Source of the DNA: Rostratula benghalensis | Taxonomy: Eukaryota > Chordata > Aves > Charadriiformes > Rostratulidae | Assembly: GCA_013399305.1 (NCBI GenBank) | Contig: VXAI01000191.1 | Location: forward strand, 1,582,595 to 1,646,594 | Direction: 5' to 3' | DNA: 64,000 nt | Shown here: positions 14,445 to 24,390 of the stretch, piece by piece | How positions within the stretch are numbered: position 1 is the first letter of the stretch | Layout of the letters: every line of letters begins with the position of its first letter | The notes under the pieces: generated by a model | Databases searched by the model: none | What the model was told of the DNA's origin: nothing | The model's input: only the letters and a program-made list of their open reading frames with translations | Program-made: the position numbers and the translations under genes

Positions 14445-14631
14445 GTATCCACAGATACTTGCTGAGGCACCATTTCTCTGGAAGTTCCATGTCTGGGAAG
14501 CTCCTTTTTCCAGAAATGACATTTCAACACCAACTTCTCAGCATTACCATAGTGGTTATGGTTGTGCTGTGGCAACATGAGAATTGCTTCTGGAACTGAC
14601 CAATGTCATTAAGAGGGCTGTGACACTCCAG
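14445..14631 (+). other. KCNS3: Candidate non-coding 5' UTR exon of KCNS3
   Basis: A 187-base segment has the marks of an internal exon. On its left is a pyrimidine-rich acceptor (14426-14444, ending ctgtctgtctgcag), with a possible branch-point sequence (ttaac) about 50 bases upstream. On its right is the full consensus donor CAG|GTGAGT (cag 14629-14631, gtgagt 14632-14637). Splicing to the acceptor at 15232 would remove a 601-base intron. Read in the KCNS3 frame, the exon has TGA at 14578-14580 and no ATG after it, so it would leave the normal start codon unchanged, as expected for 5' UTR. It contains upstream ATGs, the longest uORF being 14489-14599 (36 codons). That KCNS3 has non-coding 5' exons and a single coding exon is recalled from mammals; that this segment is one of them is inference, as no transcript is available here. 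Confidence 0.4.
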
Positions 14632-15232
14632 GTGAGTGGCAGGTAGAAAAATACCTTGAGGGACAGCAAATATCCAAATACGTACTAGACAAAACCCTTA
14701 AACCAGGAACTGGAAATCTTCAAATGCATATTTGATATGTTTTCAAGAATACAGATGTTCTTCTATGAGCGTTTTCTCTAGAAAAAAATTAATTCACATA
14801 ACAACAGGTATAATTGCAGTCTACATTCAATCAAATGACCTTGAAAGTAGTGGATTATAAATTGCAATATCATATAAATCAATAGAACTTTACTGAAATC
14901 ATAATTGAGAGGCACCTGCTCCTAAGCTTTTGTCCTAAATGTTTTGATGGATTGACGCATTTTCTGTCTTTAAACATTTTTCCATCATTGAAGTAAACTT
15001 ATTTCAGGACTATTCATTTCAATGTGGTAGTAGAACAGAGGCTGATTTACTGATGGATTGGGCATTTTTCCTCCACTCTAGAAAAAGTTAAGGAGACCTA
15101 AACCAGAACCCATTGCTTTTAAATTTGCTAAAGCAGTGTTAAACCATCAAACTGATTTAAACTTACTTCTGTGAAATGCTGGATAATGGTATTCATCATT
15201 TTGTTTCTTTTTTTTTTGTTTTCTTGTTACAG
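14632..15232 (+). other. KCNS3: Putative last intron of KCNS3 (5' UTR)
   Basis: It would begin at the donor GTGAGT (14632) and end at the acceptor TTGTTACAG (15224-15232). No other feature is seen in it. The right end is better supported than the left: if the 14445-14631 exon is not real, the intron extends further upstream. Confidence 0.4.
15201..15232 (+). promoter_or_regulatory. KCNS3: 3' splice site of KCNS3 coding exon
   Basis: A long pyrimidine tract, mostly T, ends in TTACAG at 15232, 141 bases before the start codon. A second, weaker acceptor (ttctttccag, AG at 15323-15324) lies nearer the ATG and could be used alternatively. Either choice leaves the coding sequence intact. Confidence 0.65.
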
Positions 15233-15373
15233 CACTTCACAGTAACCGGAGACGGAAAAAAAGAATGTGTCCCAAGTGCAAAAACTGAATTAAGTGCTCT
15301 AACTGTATCTTATGTTCTTTCCAGGTTCAATGTAATCTCATTGGGCACCAGCAGTGGAACACTTCTGTTCAAA
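15233..15373 (+). other. KCNS3: KCNS3 5' UTR part of coding exon
   Basis: Sequence between the inferred acceptor and the start codon. It is open in the KCNS3 frame but has no in-frame ATG, and the translated residues show no channel-family resemblance. I therefore treat it as untranslated. Confidence 0.55.
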
Positions 15374-16858
15374 ATGGTTTATGGTGAATTTTTCCGCAGA
15401 CCTGGCAAAGATGCAGAACTTATCAATTTGAATGTGGGTGGCTTTAAGCAATCAGTGGATCAAAGCACCTTGCTCCGATTTCCCCATACCAGACTCGGGA
15501 AGCTTCTCAAATGCCATTCAGAAGAGGCTATTCTAGAACTGTGTGATGATTACAGTGTTGCAGACAAGGAATATTATTTTGACAGGAATCCTTCCTTGTT
15601 CCGATACGTTCTGAATTTTTACTATACAGGAAAACTTCATGTCATGGAAGAACTTTGTGTCTTTTCCTTTTGCCAAGAAATAGAGTATTGGGGGATAAAT
15701 GAGTTGTTTATTGATTCCTGCTGCAGCAATCGGTACCAAGAAAGGAAAGAAGAAGGTCCTGAGAAAGACTGGGATCAGAAGAGCAATGACAGAAGTATAG
15801 ACTCCTCTAACGAAGAATCATCCATATTTGATAAAGAGCTGGAAAAGTTTGACAATCTGTGTTTTGGTGAAATAAGAAAGAAGATCTGGGTCAGAATGGA
15901 AAATCCTGCGTACTGCTTATCTGCCAAGTTAATTGCTGTGTCGTCCCTGAGTGTTGTCCTGGCGTCAATCGTGGCCATGTGCATTCACAGTATGCCAGAG
16001 TTTCAAAGGCTGGATGCCAACGACAGGGAGATTGAAGACCCTGTGCTGGAAGCCGTGGAGATTACGTGCATCATCTGGTTCACTGCTGAGCTAGTGATCA
16101 GGCTCATCACTGCCCCGAGTCAAAAGAAGTTCTGGAAGAAACCACTGAATATCATTGATTTTGTCTCTATTATCCCATTTTATGCCACACTGGCTGTGGA
16201 CACAAAGGAAGAAGAAAGTGAAGATATTGAAAACATGGGGAAAGTGGTCCAGATCCTGAGGTTAATGAGAATATTTCGTATCCTGAAACTGGCCAGGCAC
16301 TCTGTAGGACTGCGGTCTTTAGGTGCCACTTTGAGACATAGCTATCAGGAAGTTGGACTTCTGCTTTTGTTTTTGTCTGTTGGGATTTCTATATTTTCAG
16401 TCCTTGTCTACTCAGTGGAGAAAGATGATGACTCATCAGAACTGCACAGCATCCCTGTTTGCTGGTGGTGGGCAACCATCAGCATGACCACTGTTGGTTA
16501 TGGGGACACTTACCCAGTCACGCTTGCTGGGAAGCTGCTCGGCACCCTATGCATTATCTGTGGGATACTAGTGGTAGCACTTCCCATCACAATTATTTTC
16601 AATAAGTTCTCAAAGTACTATCAAAAACAAAAAGATATTGATCCAGACCAATGCAACAATGATCGCAAAGAGAAATGTAATGACCTACCTTACTTTAATA
16701 TTAGGGATATTTATGCAAAAAAGATGCACTCCTTCATTTCTAGCCTTTCTTCAGTAGGAATTGTAGTCAGTGACCAAGATTCAACAGATGCCTCCAGCAT
16801 CCAAGATATGGAGGATGTTTATAACACAACATCTTTAGAGAATGGTACAGGAAAATGA
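15374..16858 (+). CDS. KCNS3: Kv9.3 silent voltage-gated K+ channel subunit
   Basis: Encodes a 494-residue Kv-type alpha subunit, close to the roughly 491 residues of mammalian KCNS3. Kv9.3 does not form channels alone; it joins Kv2.1 or Kv2.2 in plasma-membrane tetramers and changes their gating. Domains: T1/BTB tetramerisation about 15-118, starting NLNVGG (18-23) and carrying the Kv2-type zinc motif H89-x5-C95-x20-C116-C117; S1 about 183-205; S2 224-244; S3 258-275; S4 288-308 with positive residues R296, R299, R302, K305, R308; S5 327-347; pore with selectivity filter TTVGYGD (372-378); S6 385-412. In S6 the second proline of the Kv PxP hinge is Thr (P404-I-T406), a mark of silent subunits. 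The C-terminus is short. The start was chosen because MVYGEFF matches the family N-terminus and has A at -3 and G at +4; the upstream in-frame extension crosses the acceptor tract. The coding sequence is in one exon with no break. The S1-S2 loop (about 206-223) seems a few residues longer than in mammals, judged from memory. Confidence 0.97.
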   Translation: MVYGEFFRRPGKDAELINLNVGGFKQSVDQSTLLRFPHTRLGKLLKCHSEEAILELCDDYSVADKEYYFDRNPSLFRYVLNFYYTGKLHVMEELCVFSFCQEIEYWGINELFIDSCCSNRYQERKEEGPEKDWDQKSNDRSIDSSNEESSIFDKELEKFDNLCFGEIRKKIWVRMENPAYCLSAKLIAVSSLSVVLASIVAMCIHSMPEFQRLDANDREIEDPVLEAVEITCIIWFTAELVIRLITAPSQKKFWKKPLNIIDFVSIIPFYATLAVDTKEEESEDIENMGKVVQILRLMRIFRILKLARHSVGLRSLGATLRHSYQEVGLLLLFLSVGISIFSVLVYSVEKDDDSSELHSIPVCWWWATISMTTVGYGDTYPVTLAGKLLGTLCIICGILVVALPITIIFNKFSKYYQKQKDIDPDQCNNDRKEKCNDLPYFNIRDIYAKKMHSFISSLSSVGIVVSDQDSTDASSIQDMEDVYNTTSLENGTGK

Positions 16859-17130
16859 GTTGAATCACGTTCTTTTCCCTTTATTTCTCTTCCAATTCTT
16901 GGTAAATGTGGACTTACAAACTTCAGTGAGTTTATTAAGAGCAGTTAATTCTCAGGGTATTTAACTCAGCCATATTTGGACATTCTTTGCTCTGAGGATG
17001 CCATAAAAGCTTCATTGTTTATGTGAGGCTTTAAAATAGGCCTCGTATGGTTGTTCAGTTTTTACACAACTAATGTTATGCATTTTTTGAGGGAAAAAGT
17101 CAGGAAAACAATTTTAAATGTGAGATCAGT

Positions 17131-17203
17131 GTTTGTTTGGTTTTGTGGGTTTTTTTGTTTTATTGTTTGTTGTTGGGGGTTTTTTTTGGGTTTTTTTTTT
17201 TTG
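17131..17203. repeat. T/G-rich low-complexity tract in 3' UTR
   Basis: About 70 bases made almost only of T and G, with runs of up to 13 T separated by blocks of two to five G. In an mRNA it would be a U-rich region with G runs. The exact length may be uncertain because of homopolymers. Confidence 0.85.
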
Positions 17204-17514
17204 TCTGCAGGAATCTCATAGCTTATGTAGAATCTGCTTTTATAATTTGCTGCTTTTCAGGTAGAGATATATTACAAACATATAAGAACCATCACATATG
17301 TATGTGAAGTTTTTACCTGCAAATACGTCAGAAAAAAGAAGGAATTATGTACACGTAAAACTGTGGTCACTAACACATTTATGTATTCTTGGAGTTGGGA
17401 ACCTGTTTCCTCTGTTGGAGCAGAAAATATATTGGTACATATTGTTTTTGCTCCATGGAAGCATAATATTTATGAATTTCTTTCCAAAAGCACAATACAT
17501 TTTTAGTTTGCTAA

Positions 17515-17520
17515 AATAAA
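17515..17520 (+). terminator. KCNS3: Polyadenylation signal AATAAA
   Basis: Canonical AATAAA 657 bases after the stop codon, followed by a T- and TG-containing stretch (17529-17560) suitable as the downstream element. It is the first canonical signal I see after the stop. Confidence 0.6.
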
Positions 17521-17540
17521 TTAATCCCATTGTGCCTATA

Positions 17541-19620
17541 TTTTTCCCAGTGTCCAGCATGGCCAAGCTCTACCAGGTCCTAAAAGGTCTAAATCACGAG
17601 TCCCATGATGAAGAGTCTGGTGTAGGCAGGACAGGATCTTATTGACCCATTTAGCCATCTCTCTGCCATTGTGAACCTGAGCAATTCTGGTGCCTGGAGA
17701 GGATCCTGCTGTGATTAAGACCACCCTGGTGGCTTCCCCAGAGGCTTTGTTTTGTGGGCACTGGAGCAAACGTCTGTGGTGGTCTTCAGAAGTTATTGCT
17801 CCCTGCTGTCAGCACTGCTTCTTTGCTGGATGTTACTGCCTCGGTGGTAGGAGCAAATGGGAGCAGCATCTCAGCTGTGCTGGTTCCCAGTCCAGGACTG
17901 TAATGCCAAGCAAGAGATGTGCAGACATGCTCTTCTCTACCATATTTCACCCATCAGAGATCTAAGGTGGGCACTGTATGTGACCACTTAAACTATTTTA
18001 AACTTAAACCACTTAAACTATCTTAAAATATTTCAGTTCATTTTTCTAAAGCTCATCTGTTAGTGGTAGCAGCTTTTCTAGTTTTTAGTCTGGGCTGGAG
18101 TGATTCTCATTGCCTGGAAGAGTGCTGCAGCTCTGTGCGTTCCTCTCCTCTCCAGGGATTTCTTATGCAGCCAGCTACTCCCGCTCTCGTTCAAGCTGGA
18201 TCTTCTCTGGCTATTTAAAAGAAAAGCCAACCCTCAAGCCCAGCACAAAGGAGTGCTGGAGAAACCTGAGGACCTTACGGAAGTCCATAGTGTTTCTGAA
18301 CTCTCATTTTCTCTCATTTGTCTAGTGACTAAATTAGATACTGGGCAGTGGAGAATCAAAGATACTGTGATGATGATGTTTTCCTTAAAGATATGCTTCT
18401 TTTTTTTTTTTATTATTATTATTATGGGCCCAAACGTGGAAGCCCTTACTGAGTTTCTACACAAGCAGATCAAACTCAGTAGGAGTTGACTGGAAGACTG
18501 AGTAAACCCAGAAGATGGCAATCGATTGTAGCCTCTGAAGAGGATTAATTTTTCAGGTGTCTGCCAGGTTTTCTATTGTAAAATGCACTAAGTAGCTGGT
18601 GTGCACTTATATTTCCCGAGGCACAGAGCTCTGACCTCTTTCTGAGATGGAGAAACAGAATAGGATGGATCAACCTATACCTTGAAAAGAGGTGTCCCTC
18701 AGTACTCCTATGCACCAGTATAGTGATGTGGGACTTAGAATATCTTGAACTTTGGAGAAACTTCAAAATTTGGCTTATTACTTGCTGGGTGTTGTAAGTG
18801 TATGTGATGCTTCACAGATAATTAAGGTTAATTCTTCTCATAGTTGGTGCAAGAATACCAAAAGGGAAAGTTAGCCTAAATGTGTTTTGTTCTTACTGAA
18901 CATTTAATATTACAAAGATGCAATGACATAAAATATTAAATACATATGTGCATATGAATCTAATAGGAACCAGCAGAATAACCACATAAAAATTACTCTC
19001 TGTCCAGAAACTCTCTTGTAGTCTCCGTATAAAGATATATTACATTGCCACCAAAGTTCAAAACCAATGAAAAATATTGTAAATGCAACAAAAACTGCAA
19101 GAAATTTGTTATTATATAATTGAAAAAAAAAAAAACTCTGCTGCTGAAATATCTCAATTTATGTATCAAGCATTACCTGAAGATCACAGATCATACAACT
19201 TTTTTTGTATTAAATTGTAGTGACTGGCAATTTGTCATTTAATTGAAAAGCTCTTGATCAAACACATTAATCAGGCTTAAGACTATGACACTGTTTAAGT
19301 TCCTCTAACTTTTATAATGCATAGATATGACTTTCAGCAAGGTGAGGCATGTCTTTTGGAATATATCAGTAGGTAAAGTATATATTCATGTATCATGTAT
19401 ATTTGTTGTTTTGATTTCCATGATGAGATCTCACCCTTTTTCAAATCAGTTCTGTCTTAAAAAATGGCTTTTTTGTTTTCTGTTCCCTTTGCTGCAATAA
19501 ATCTGGCCTCCTGGTTTCACATCAGTGTGACTGGGAGCAGGATGTGACCCATGTTTCGCTCCAAAAGATGATCCCCTCACAGAAGAACCATGGTCCTGTA
19601 ATGCGCACAGGTACAAGAGA
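17541..19620. other. Non-coding region downstream of KCNS3
   Basis: No gene is supported. A (TAT)n-like run follows a poly-T at 18400-18424. AATAAA at 19496-19501 could be a distal KCNS3 polyadenylation site. The small frames at 17690-17965 and 18100-18489 show no family motif. Confidence 0.6.
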
Positions 19621-19982
19621 GTGTGAGGGAGCCGGGGTTGTTCAGCCTGGAGAAGAGAAGGCTCCAGGGAGACCTTCTAACAGCCTTCCAATATCTGAAG
19701 TGCACCAACGGGAGAGCTGGAGAGGGACTCTTTGTTGGGGAGTGCAGTGACAGGACAAGGGGTAACGGCTTTCAATTGGAAGAGGGGAGATTTAGATACC
19801 ATAAATCCTTTACTGTGAGAGTGATGAGACACTGGAACAAGTTGCCCAGAGAAGTTGTGGATGCTCCATCCCTGGAAGTATTTAAGGCCAGGCCGGATGG
19901 GGCTTTGAGCCACCTGGTCTTGTGGGAGGGGCAGGGGCGTCAGAACTTTATGACCTTTAAGGTCCCTACCATTCTATGATGA
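19621..19982 (+). mobile_element. CR1 LINE 3' fragment
   Basis: This is the end of CR1 ORF2 plus the 3' tail. The frame at 19623-19979 carries the typical CR1 C-terminal wording, such as [15 protein letters not shown] and [20 protein letters not shown], so this frame is transposon-derived and not a host gene. The tail 'accattctatgatgattc' is a CR1 3' terminus. Like most CR1 copies it is truncated at its 5' end. Compared with the 44248 copy it keeps the segment around 19658-19750. Confidence 0.92.
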
Positions 19983-22036
19983 TTCCTGAGTGCCAGAAGA
20001 AAATAGATGAGAGCAAATACTGAGATACTGCATGTTCTTCCTGCCAGTAGAAGTTTTCAGTAGAAGAATTTACTAGTATGAAATAAGTGCAAGAGGGGGT
20101 TGTTTCTTATTTAATTTGTCTTCTTCCTTGGTCTACAGTTACATATCATCAATGTGTAATATCAGTGTCAGCAGAAGGTAGATTGTCTATTGTTTTTGTA
20201 TTCCCAAGCCACAAGATTCACTCTTTAAAAACACTTCCTAAATTCTCTTCACCCAGCTGCTCTATTTCAGATGTCAAAACACAGAAAAGATTACCACTCA
20301 GATACACATCACATTTTGTATGGGAGAGATTTGTTTGTCTTTATACAAAACAGTTTGCTGGCACCTTATTAGTTTCTTTGTCTTGACAGCAAACACTTCC
20401 CTTTTGATACCCAATATTCCCATTGTAGGATCTGTCTTTGATGGTTTTTTTCCTAGTATAGCGTGGGAAGACAGCACTGTGCTGTGTTGCACTTCCCTGT
20501 TTGAGCAGCTGCCAACTGGCTGGGGTGTCACCCAATTGCCCACAGCTCATGCCTTGGTGGGAGCAGGCTCTGTCCCTGCCACTGGTTTTCAGTGTGTGTT
20601 AGAAGAGGGAAAAGGCCAATGTAGAGGCATGAGGCAAGAGAAAAGGGAGAAGGTAGGAAACTGTCAATCAAAAAGGGGGACAGAAAGCCTGAGAAGCCCT
20701 TAGAAGAATGGAAAAGAGAAAGAGGTTGACTAGGAGTCCTCATTCGTCTTCACTCTATTTCTTACTTTTTCTTGCTTTTCTTCCCTTTCTTCCCCTTCTG
20801 CCTTGCTACCCCCTTGGCCTCCCTTGCTCTCCTCCTGCTACCCCCTTGGCCTCCCTTCTCACCCAGCCTGTGGTCCAGGAGTCCTGTTTCTGTCCCAGAA
20901 CAAACATCTTTCTGAGTCTAGAAAGACATCTTTCATCCACCTGGATGGCAGTGGGCAGAATTTAGCAGGGATAAAATGAGCACTCCTACTGTGTATATGT
21001 GCGGTGATTGCCACACTTAAAGGCTGTGCTTTTTTATAAGAAAGGCCACAATGTGGCTCAAATCAATGAGTGTAAACATGAGCTAAATAAACGGCACAGC
21101 TGTGTCAGGCCTGGAAATGGAATATCACTTATGGCTTAGATAGAAATTAGTGTCAGGAACCACAACATGAGATATTACCATTTAAAAGCAGACTTTGTGC
21201 CGACTCCCATGCAAGTGGGTTGCTGTCAGGGAATGCTGAGAGTATCAGGCAGATTTGACTGGCAAATGCAGTGCCCGGGCTCGCAGCGTGCCAAAGGCTT
21301 CTGACAGGCTGCTGTGTATTAATACATTTATTCATTTCCACACATTCCTAACATCTAGAGCAAGTGACAGAAAACCACTAAGCTGTAGAGAGTTTCTCTA
21401 ACATTTTTTGATTAGCTGACAGTGTTTGTGAAGCTGCTAATACCTCTTCATCCAAAAGAGGACATTTCTCAAACAAAATCAGAATACACCTGTGCTAGAT
21501 GTGCAATTTGTGACTGATAGCAGTAGCTCAGTCGCAGGCAGTAAATACTGCTGTCTGGCACTATATGGCTGCAGTGCTGTTGCTTGTGTTTCTGAAATGT
21601 TTATGCTCTGTCAATCAAGAGGCAGCAGATGCCATTAAACCCATCTCAGCACTTTCCTGCTGCACAATAATACTGGCGTCTCTTCTAAGCCCAGCAAAAT
21701 GCCATGACTTGCTGAGATCTCTTTTTTTTTAATTTAGTGTGTTGTTGTAGTTAATTTTTCATGATGGGCTTATGGTCCAAGCACAATCTAACAGAAGAAA
21801 AAGTCACTGTGTGCCTCTAGACAAGTTACAAGACTTTGTTATTGACTCCACACTGGGCATTGCCCTCCCACCTGACTGGCACAACTGAGGTGGTCCTAGG
21901 AGTGGTAATTCACTGTGGTATAAGCCAAATGCTGTTACAGTAGTTAAGAAGTAAATGGCAGTGCTCCTGAGGCATGAATATAGTTTATATGTAGCTGTAT
22001 ACATACCCTCTGAGCAGAACTTATGTAGATGTATAA
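19983..22036. other. Non-coding region, possible regulatory block
   Basis: No gene is seen. It contains a 22-base duplication (20804-20857) within a CT-rich stretch. The block 21030-21700 is unusual in its density of recognisable transcription-factor motifs (forkhead TGTAAACA at 21071, PBX/MEIS decamer at 21608, TEAD-like ACATTCC at 21342). Overlapping frames at 20087-20965 are CT-rich chance frames. Confidence 0.5.
20804..20857. repeat. Tandem duplication, 32-base period, two copies
   Basis: The 22-base string starting TGCTACCCCCTTGGCC occurs at 20804-20825 and again, identically, at 20836-20857. The ten bases between the copies are pyrimidine-rich. It looks like a local slippage duplication in a CT-rich region. 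Confidence 0.95.
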
Positions 22037-22403
22037 GATAGAATCATGGAATGGTTAGAATTGGAAGGGACCTTAAAGATCATCAAGTTCCAACACCCCT
22101 GCCATGGGCAGGGACACCTCCCACTAGACCAGGTTGCTTAAAGCCCCATCCAGCCTGGCCTTGAACACTTCCAGGGATGGGGCATCCACAATTTCTCTGG
22201 GCAACCTGTTCCAGTGTCTCACCACCCTCACAGAAAATAATTTCTTTCTGCTATCTAATCTAAATCTCCCCTCCTCCAATTGAAAGCCATTACCCCTTGT
22301 CCTGACACTGCACTCCCTGACAGAGTCCCTCTCCATCTCTCCTGTAGGCTCCCTTCAGATACTGAAAGGCTGTTAGAAGGTCTCCCTGGAGCCTTCTCTT
22401 TTC
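22037..22403 (-). mobile_element. CR1 LINE 3' fragment, minus strand
   Basis: On the plus strand it begins with the reverse complement of the CR1 tail (tagaatcatggaatggttag) and continues through 'aagggaccttaaagatcatc'. On the minus strand the frame 22124-22336 gives the ORF2 C-terminus ([17 protein letters not shown], then [20 protein letters not shown]). Homology stops near 22403, where the 'ccctggagccttctctt' match ends, so this is a 5'-truncated copy. Confidence 0.93.
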
Positions 22404-24365
22404 CAAGAGAAATAAAAACACTTTCTCTGAGAAACCACCTACATCTCATATCTTTTTAATGAATTTATGGGAGGGGGCAATTTTAGCAGGTCAAGGCCTG
22501 TGGGTCAAGGGCTCTTTAATCCATACACATGTATTTTCCCCAAATTGCATATATCAGTTGGAGAAAGAATCTCTGCAGTATCTTCAACAGGCCCCATGAA
22601 CCTGTAATCCAAAGAACTGGGTTCCCAAGCTGAGGGCTAGTGGTGGAGGAGAACCTTCACTGGTCCTGAATTGCTGTTTCTTCAAAACTATTTCAAGGTA
22701 GAATCCAAGAAGGCATTGTGTTACAATGGTTTAATCTTTAGTTGTTTCTACTACTCAATAGCATATATATCGTCTAAGTCTACCACCTAATTTTTTATGG
22801 CATTCACCACTATTTCCACAGCAAATTATACTTAACTAACTAGCAAGTGACTATCTTAGAGATTGGTGTAGCCTAATTTAGTATCATTGTCCTAGGATGC
22901 CTTATGAATCAGCAGAGACAGAAGGACACCCTGGCAGCTTTCATCTGCCTTAATCTCAGCTATGATGTGACTGGTCATTTGGGCTCTCTCTGTCAACAGA
23001 GAGAACCAACAGACCTCCAAAGGAGACAGCACATCCTTCCTATCTATACTGTAGATGGTTCCTATCTGAAGATGGCTATCCAACAAGTTGAGTGCTGGAC
23101 AAGAAGCAGCAGGGATGTTCTCATCCTCTGGTGGTGCCATTCTTCCTGTCTCAATGCTGTATGTCTAGAAGGACTGTGTTTCTGATGTGGGTATCTGAAC
23201 TTGGGTGACATGAAGCCAGACACAGGAATTCATTCTGAAGCCTGAAGGCTGGTCAGTGATAGCCACTGGTTAAAGATTAATCCAGTGCAATATTGTTAGA
23301 AAGAGCTTCTTACACAAGAAAATTGTGCCAAAAAGCCATGATAGCTTGCTAGAGTCTGTAATGACCTGCAAGTTGAAGCTAAGTCTCCTGTAGTAGTTAG
23401 AAAGACTCCTCCACATAATAAAATACCAGAGGGAGCAAACCGTTGTTGGCAAAGAGGCAGGCACAATATGCTGACAGTACTTTTGTGACCGAAATTTGCA
23501 TTTTTTCTTGGCTTCCTATAAGCCATATAAAATATTCTTACTGTGCCATGTGTTGTAAAATCTGCCCCTGTGCATTAATATAAATATAATAGTGGAGCCA
23601 AGGTCTGGAGTTACAGCTGTGGAGCTGGAAAAAAAACCATCCAGGCTTGGAGAAATTGCAGAAATACTGTTTACTTGCAAGTGCTGTTTTAATGTTACAG
23701 CTGCCTCAGTGGTAAGAAGGAGCAAGGGACCATGCACAAACACTGGTGTGTGGGCTTCCCTTTGTTCCTTTGCATACACACTTAACACTGAGATTTTGAT
23801 GGAACTTATAGGCTGAGGGGCCTCTAAAACCCTGGGGACTGCTCAACAGACCCTTCCTGGGGCTGTTAGGTTTATGGGAAGATGTCCCTAGAAAGGGAAC
23901 TTGAGAAAATAATGAGGTCTGTATGAAATGAGCTTTGGGAAGGTAGAATTGTATCACTGAATTTACTGTTACCACCTTCCTATACCTGTAAGAGACCTGG
24001 GAGAGAAAGAGGTAAGGAGGAAGAAGTTCAAAGTTCAGATATTTAGCAGCAGCCATTTGAAGTCTACTCTGTGTTGTGTTAATCCAAGGGCTCTGACTGA
24101 GTCTCAGGTGTGTATATAACCCGAACCCATGCCATTAGCTGGAATAATATGTTGTCTTCCCACAGACTTTGGGTTGCAGGGACGATATGTCCTTTTCTCT
24201 AAGGCAGTTGCTAGATATGGTGCTGTCTCTGCTGACTGAAGTTTGGATGTTTCTGAAATGTTGCATATGGTATAAATTATCCTTCCAGCTTCTACCCCAT
24301 TTCCTACAAACCTGGAAACTACAAGCATGAAAGAGTTCGAAATGATTTTTGATTTTCGCTAGTCC

Positions 24366-24390
24366 TTTTTTTTTTTTTTTTTTTTTTTTT
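24366..24390. repeat. Poly-T run (25 T)
   Basis: Uninterrupted T tract. Read on the minus strand it is a poly-A, but no AATAAA-type signal or gene-like sequence lies beside it, so I call it a simple repeat and not a retrocopy tail. Confidence 0.9.

Larger units (their letters stand above)
16859..17540 (+). other. KCNS3: KCNS3 3' UTR
   Basis: About 680 bases from the TGA stop (16856-16858) to a likely cleavage region shortly after AATAAA at 17515-17520. It contains a long T/G-rich tract (17131-17203). The end is inferred from the signal only. A later AATAAA at 19496-19501 would give a roughly 2.65 kb alternative 3' UTR. Confidence 0.55.

Noticed and set aside
15176..15373. In-frame N-terminal extension of KCNS3 (66 codons, giving 560 residues)
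   Set aside because: The extension crosses a clear polypyrimidine tract and acceptor AG at 15232, does not resemble the Kv family, and the MVYGEFF start matches known KCNS3 N-termini.
15533..15984. Antisense frames inside KCNS3 (15533-15739 and 15775-15984)
   Set aside because: They are shadows of the conserved channel coding sequence on the other strand.
19623..19979. 118-codon frame as a possible host gene
   Set aside because: Its residues are the CR1 ORF2 C-terminus; similar wording recurs at 22124-22336 and 44273-44575.
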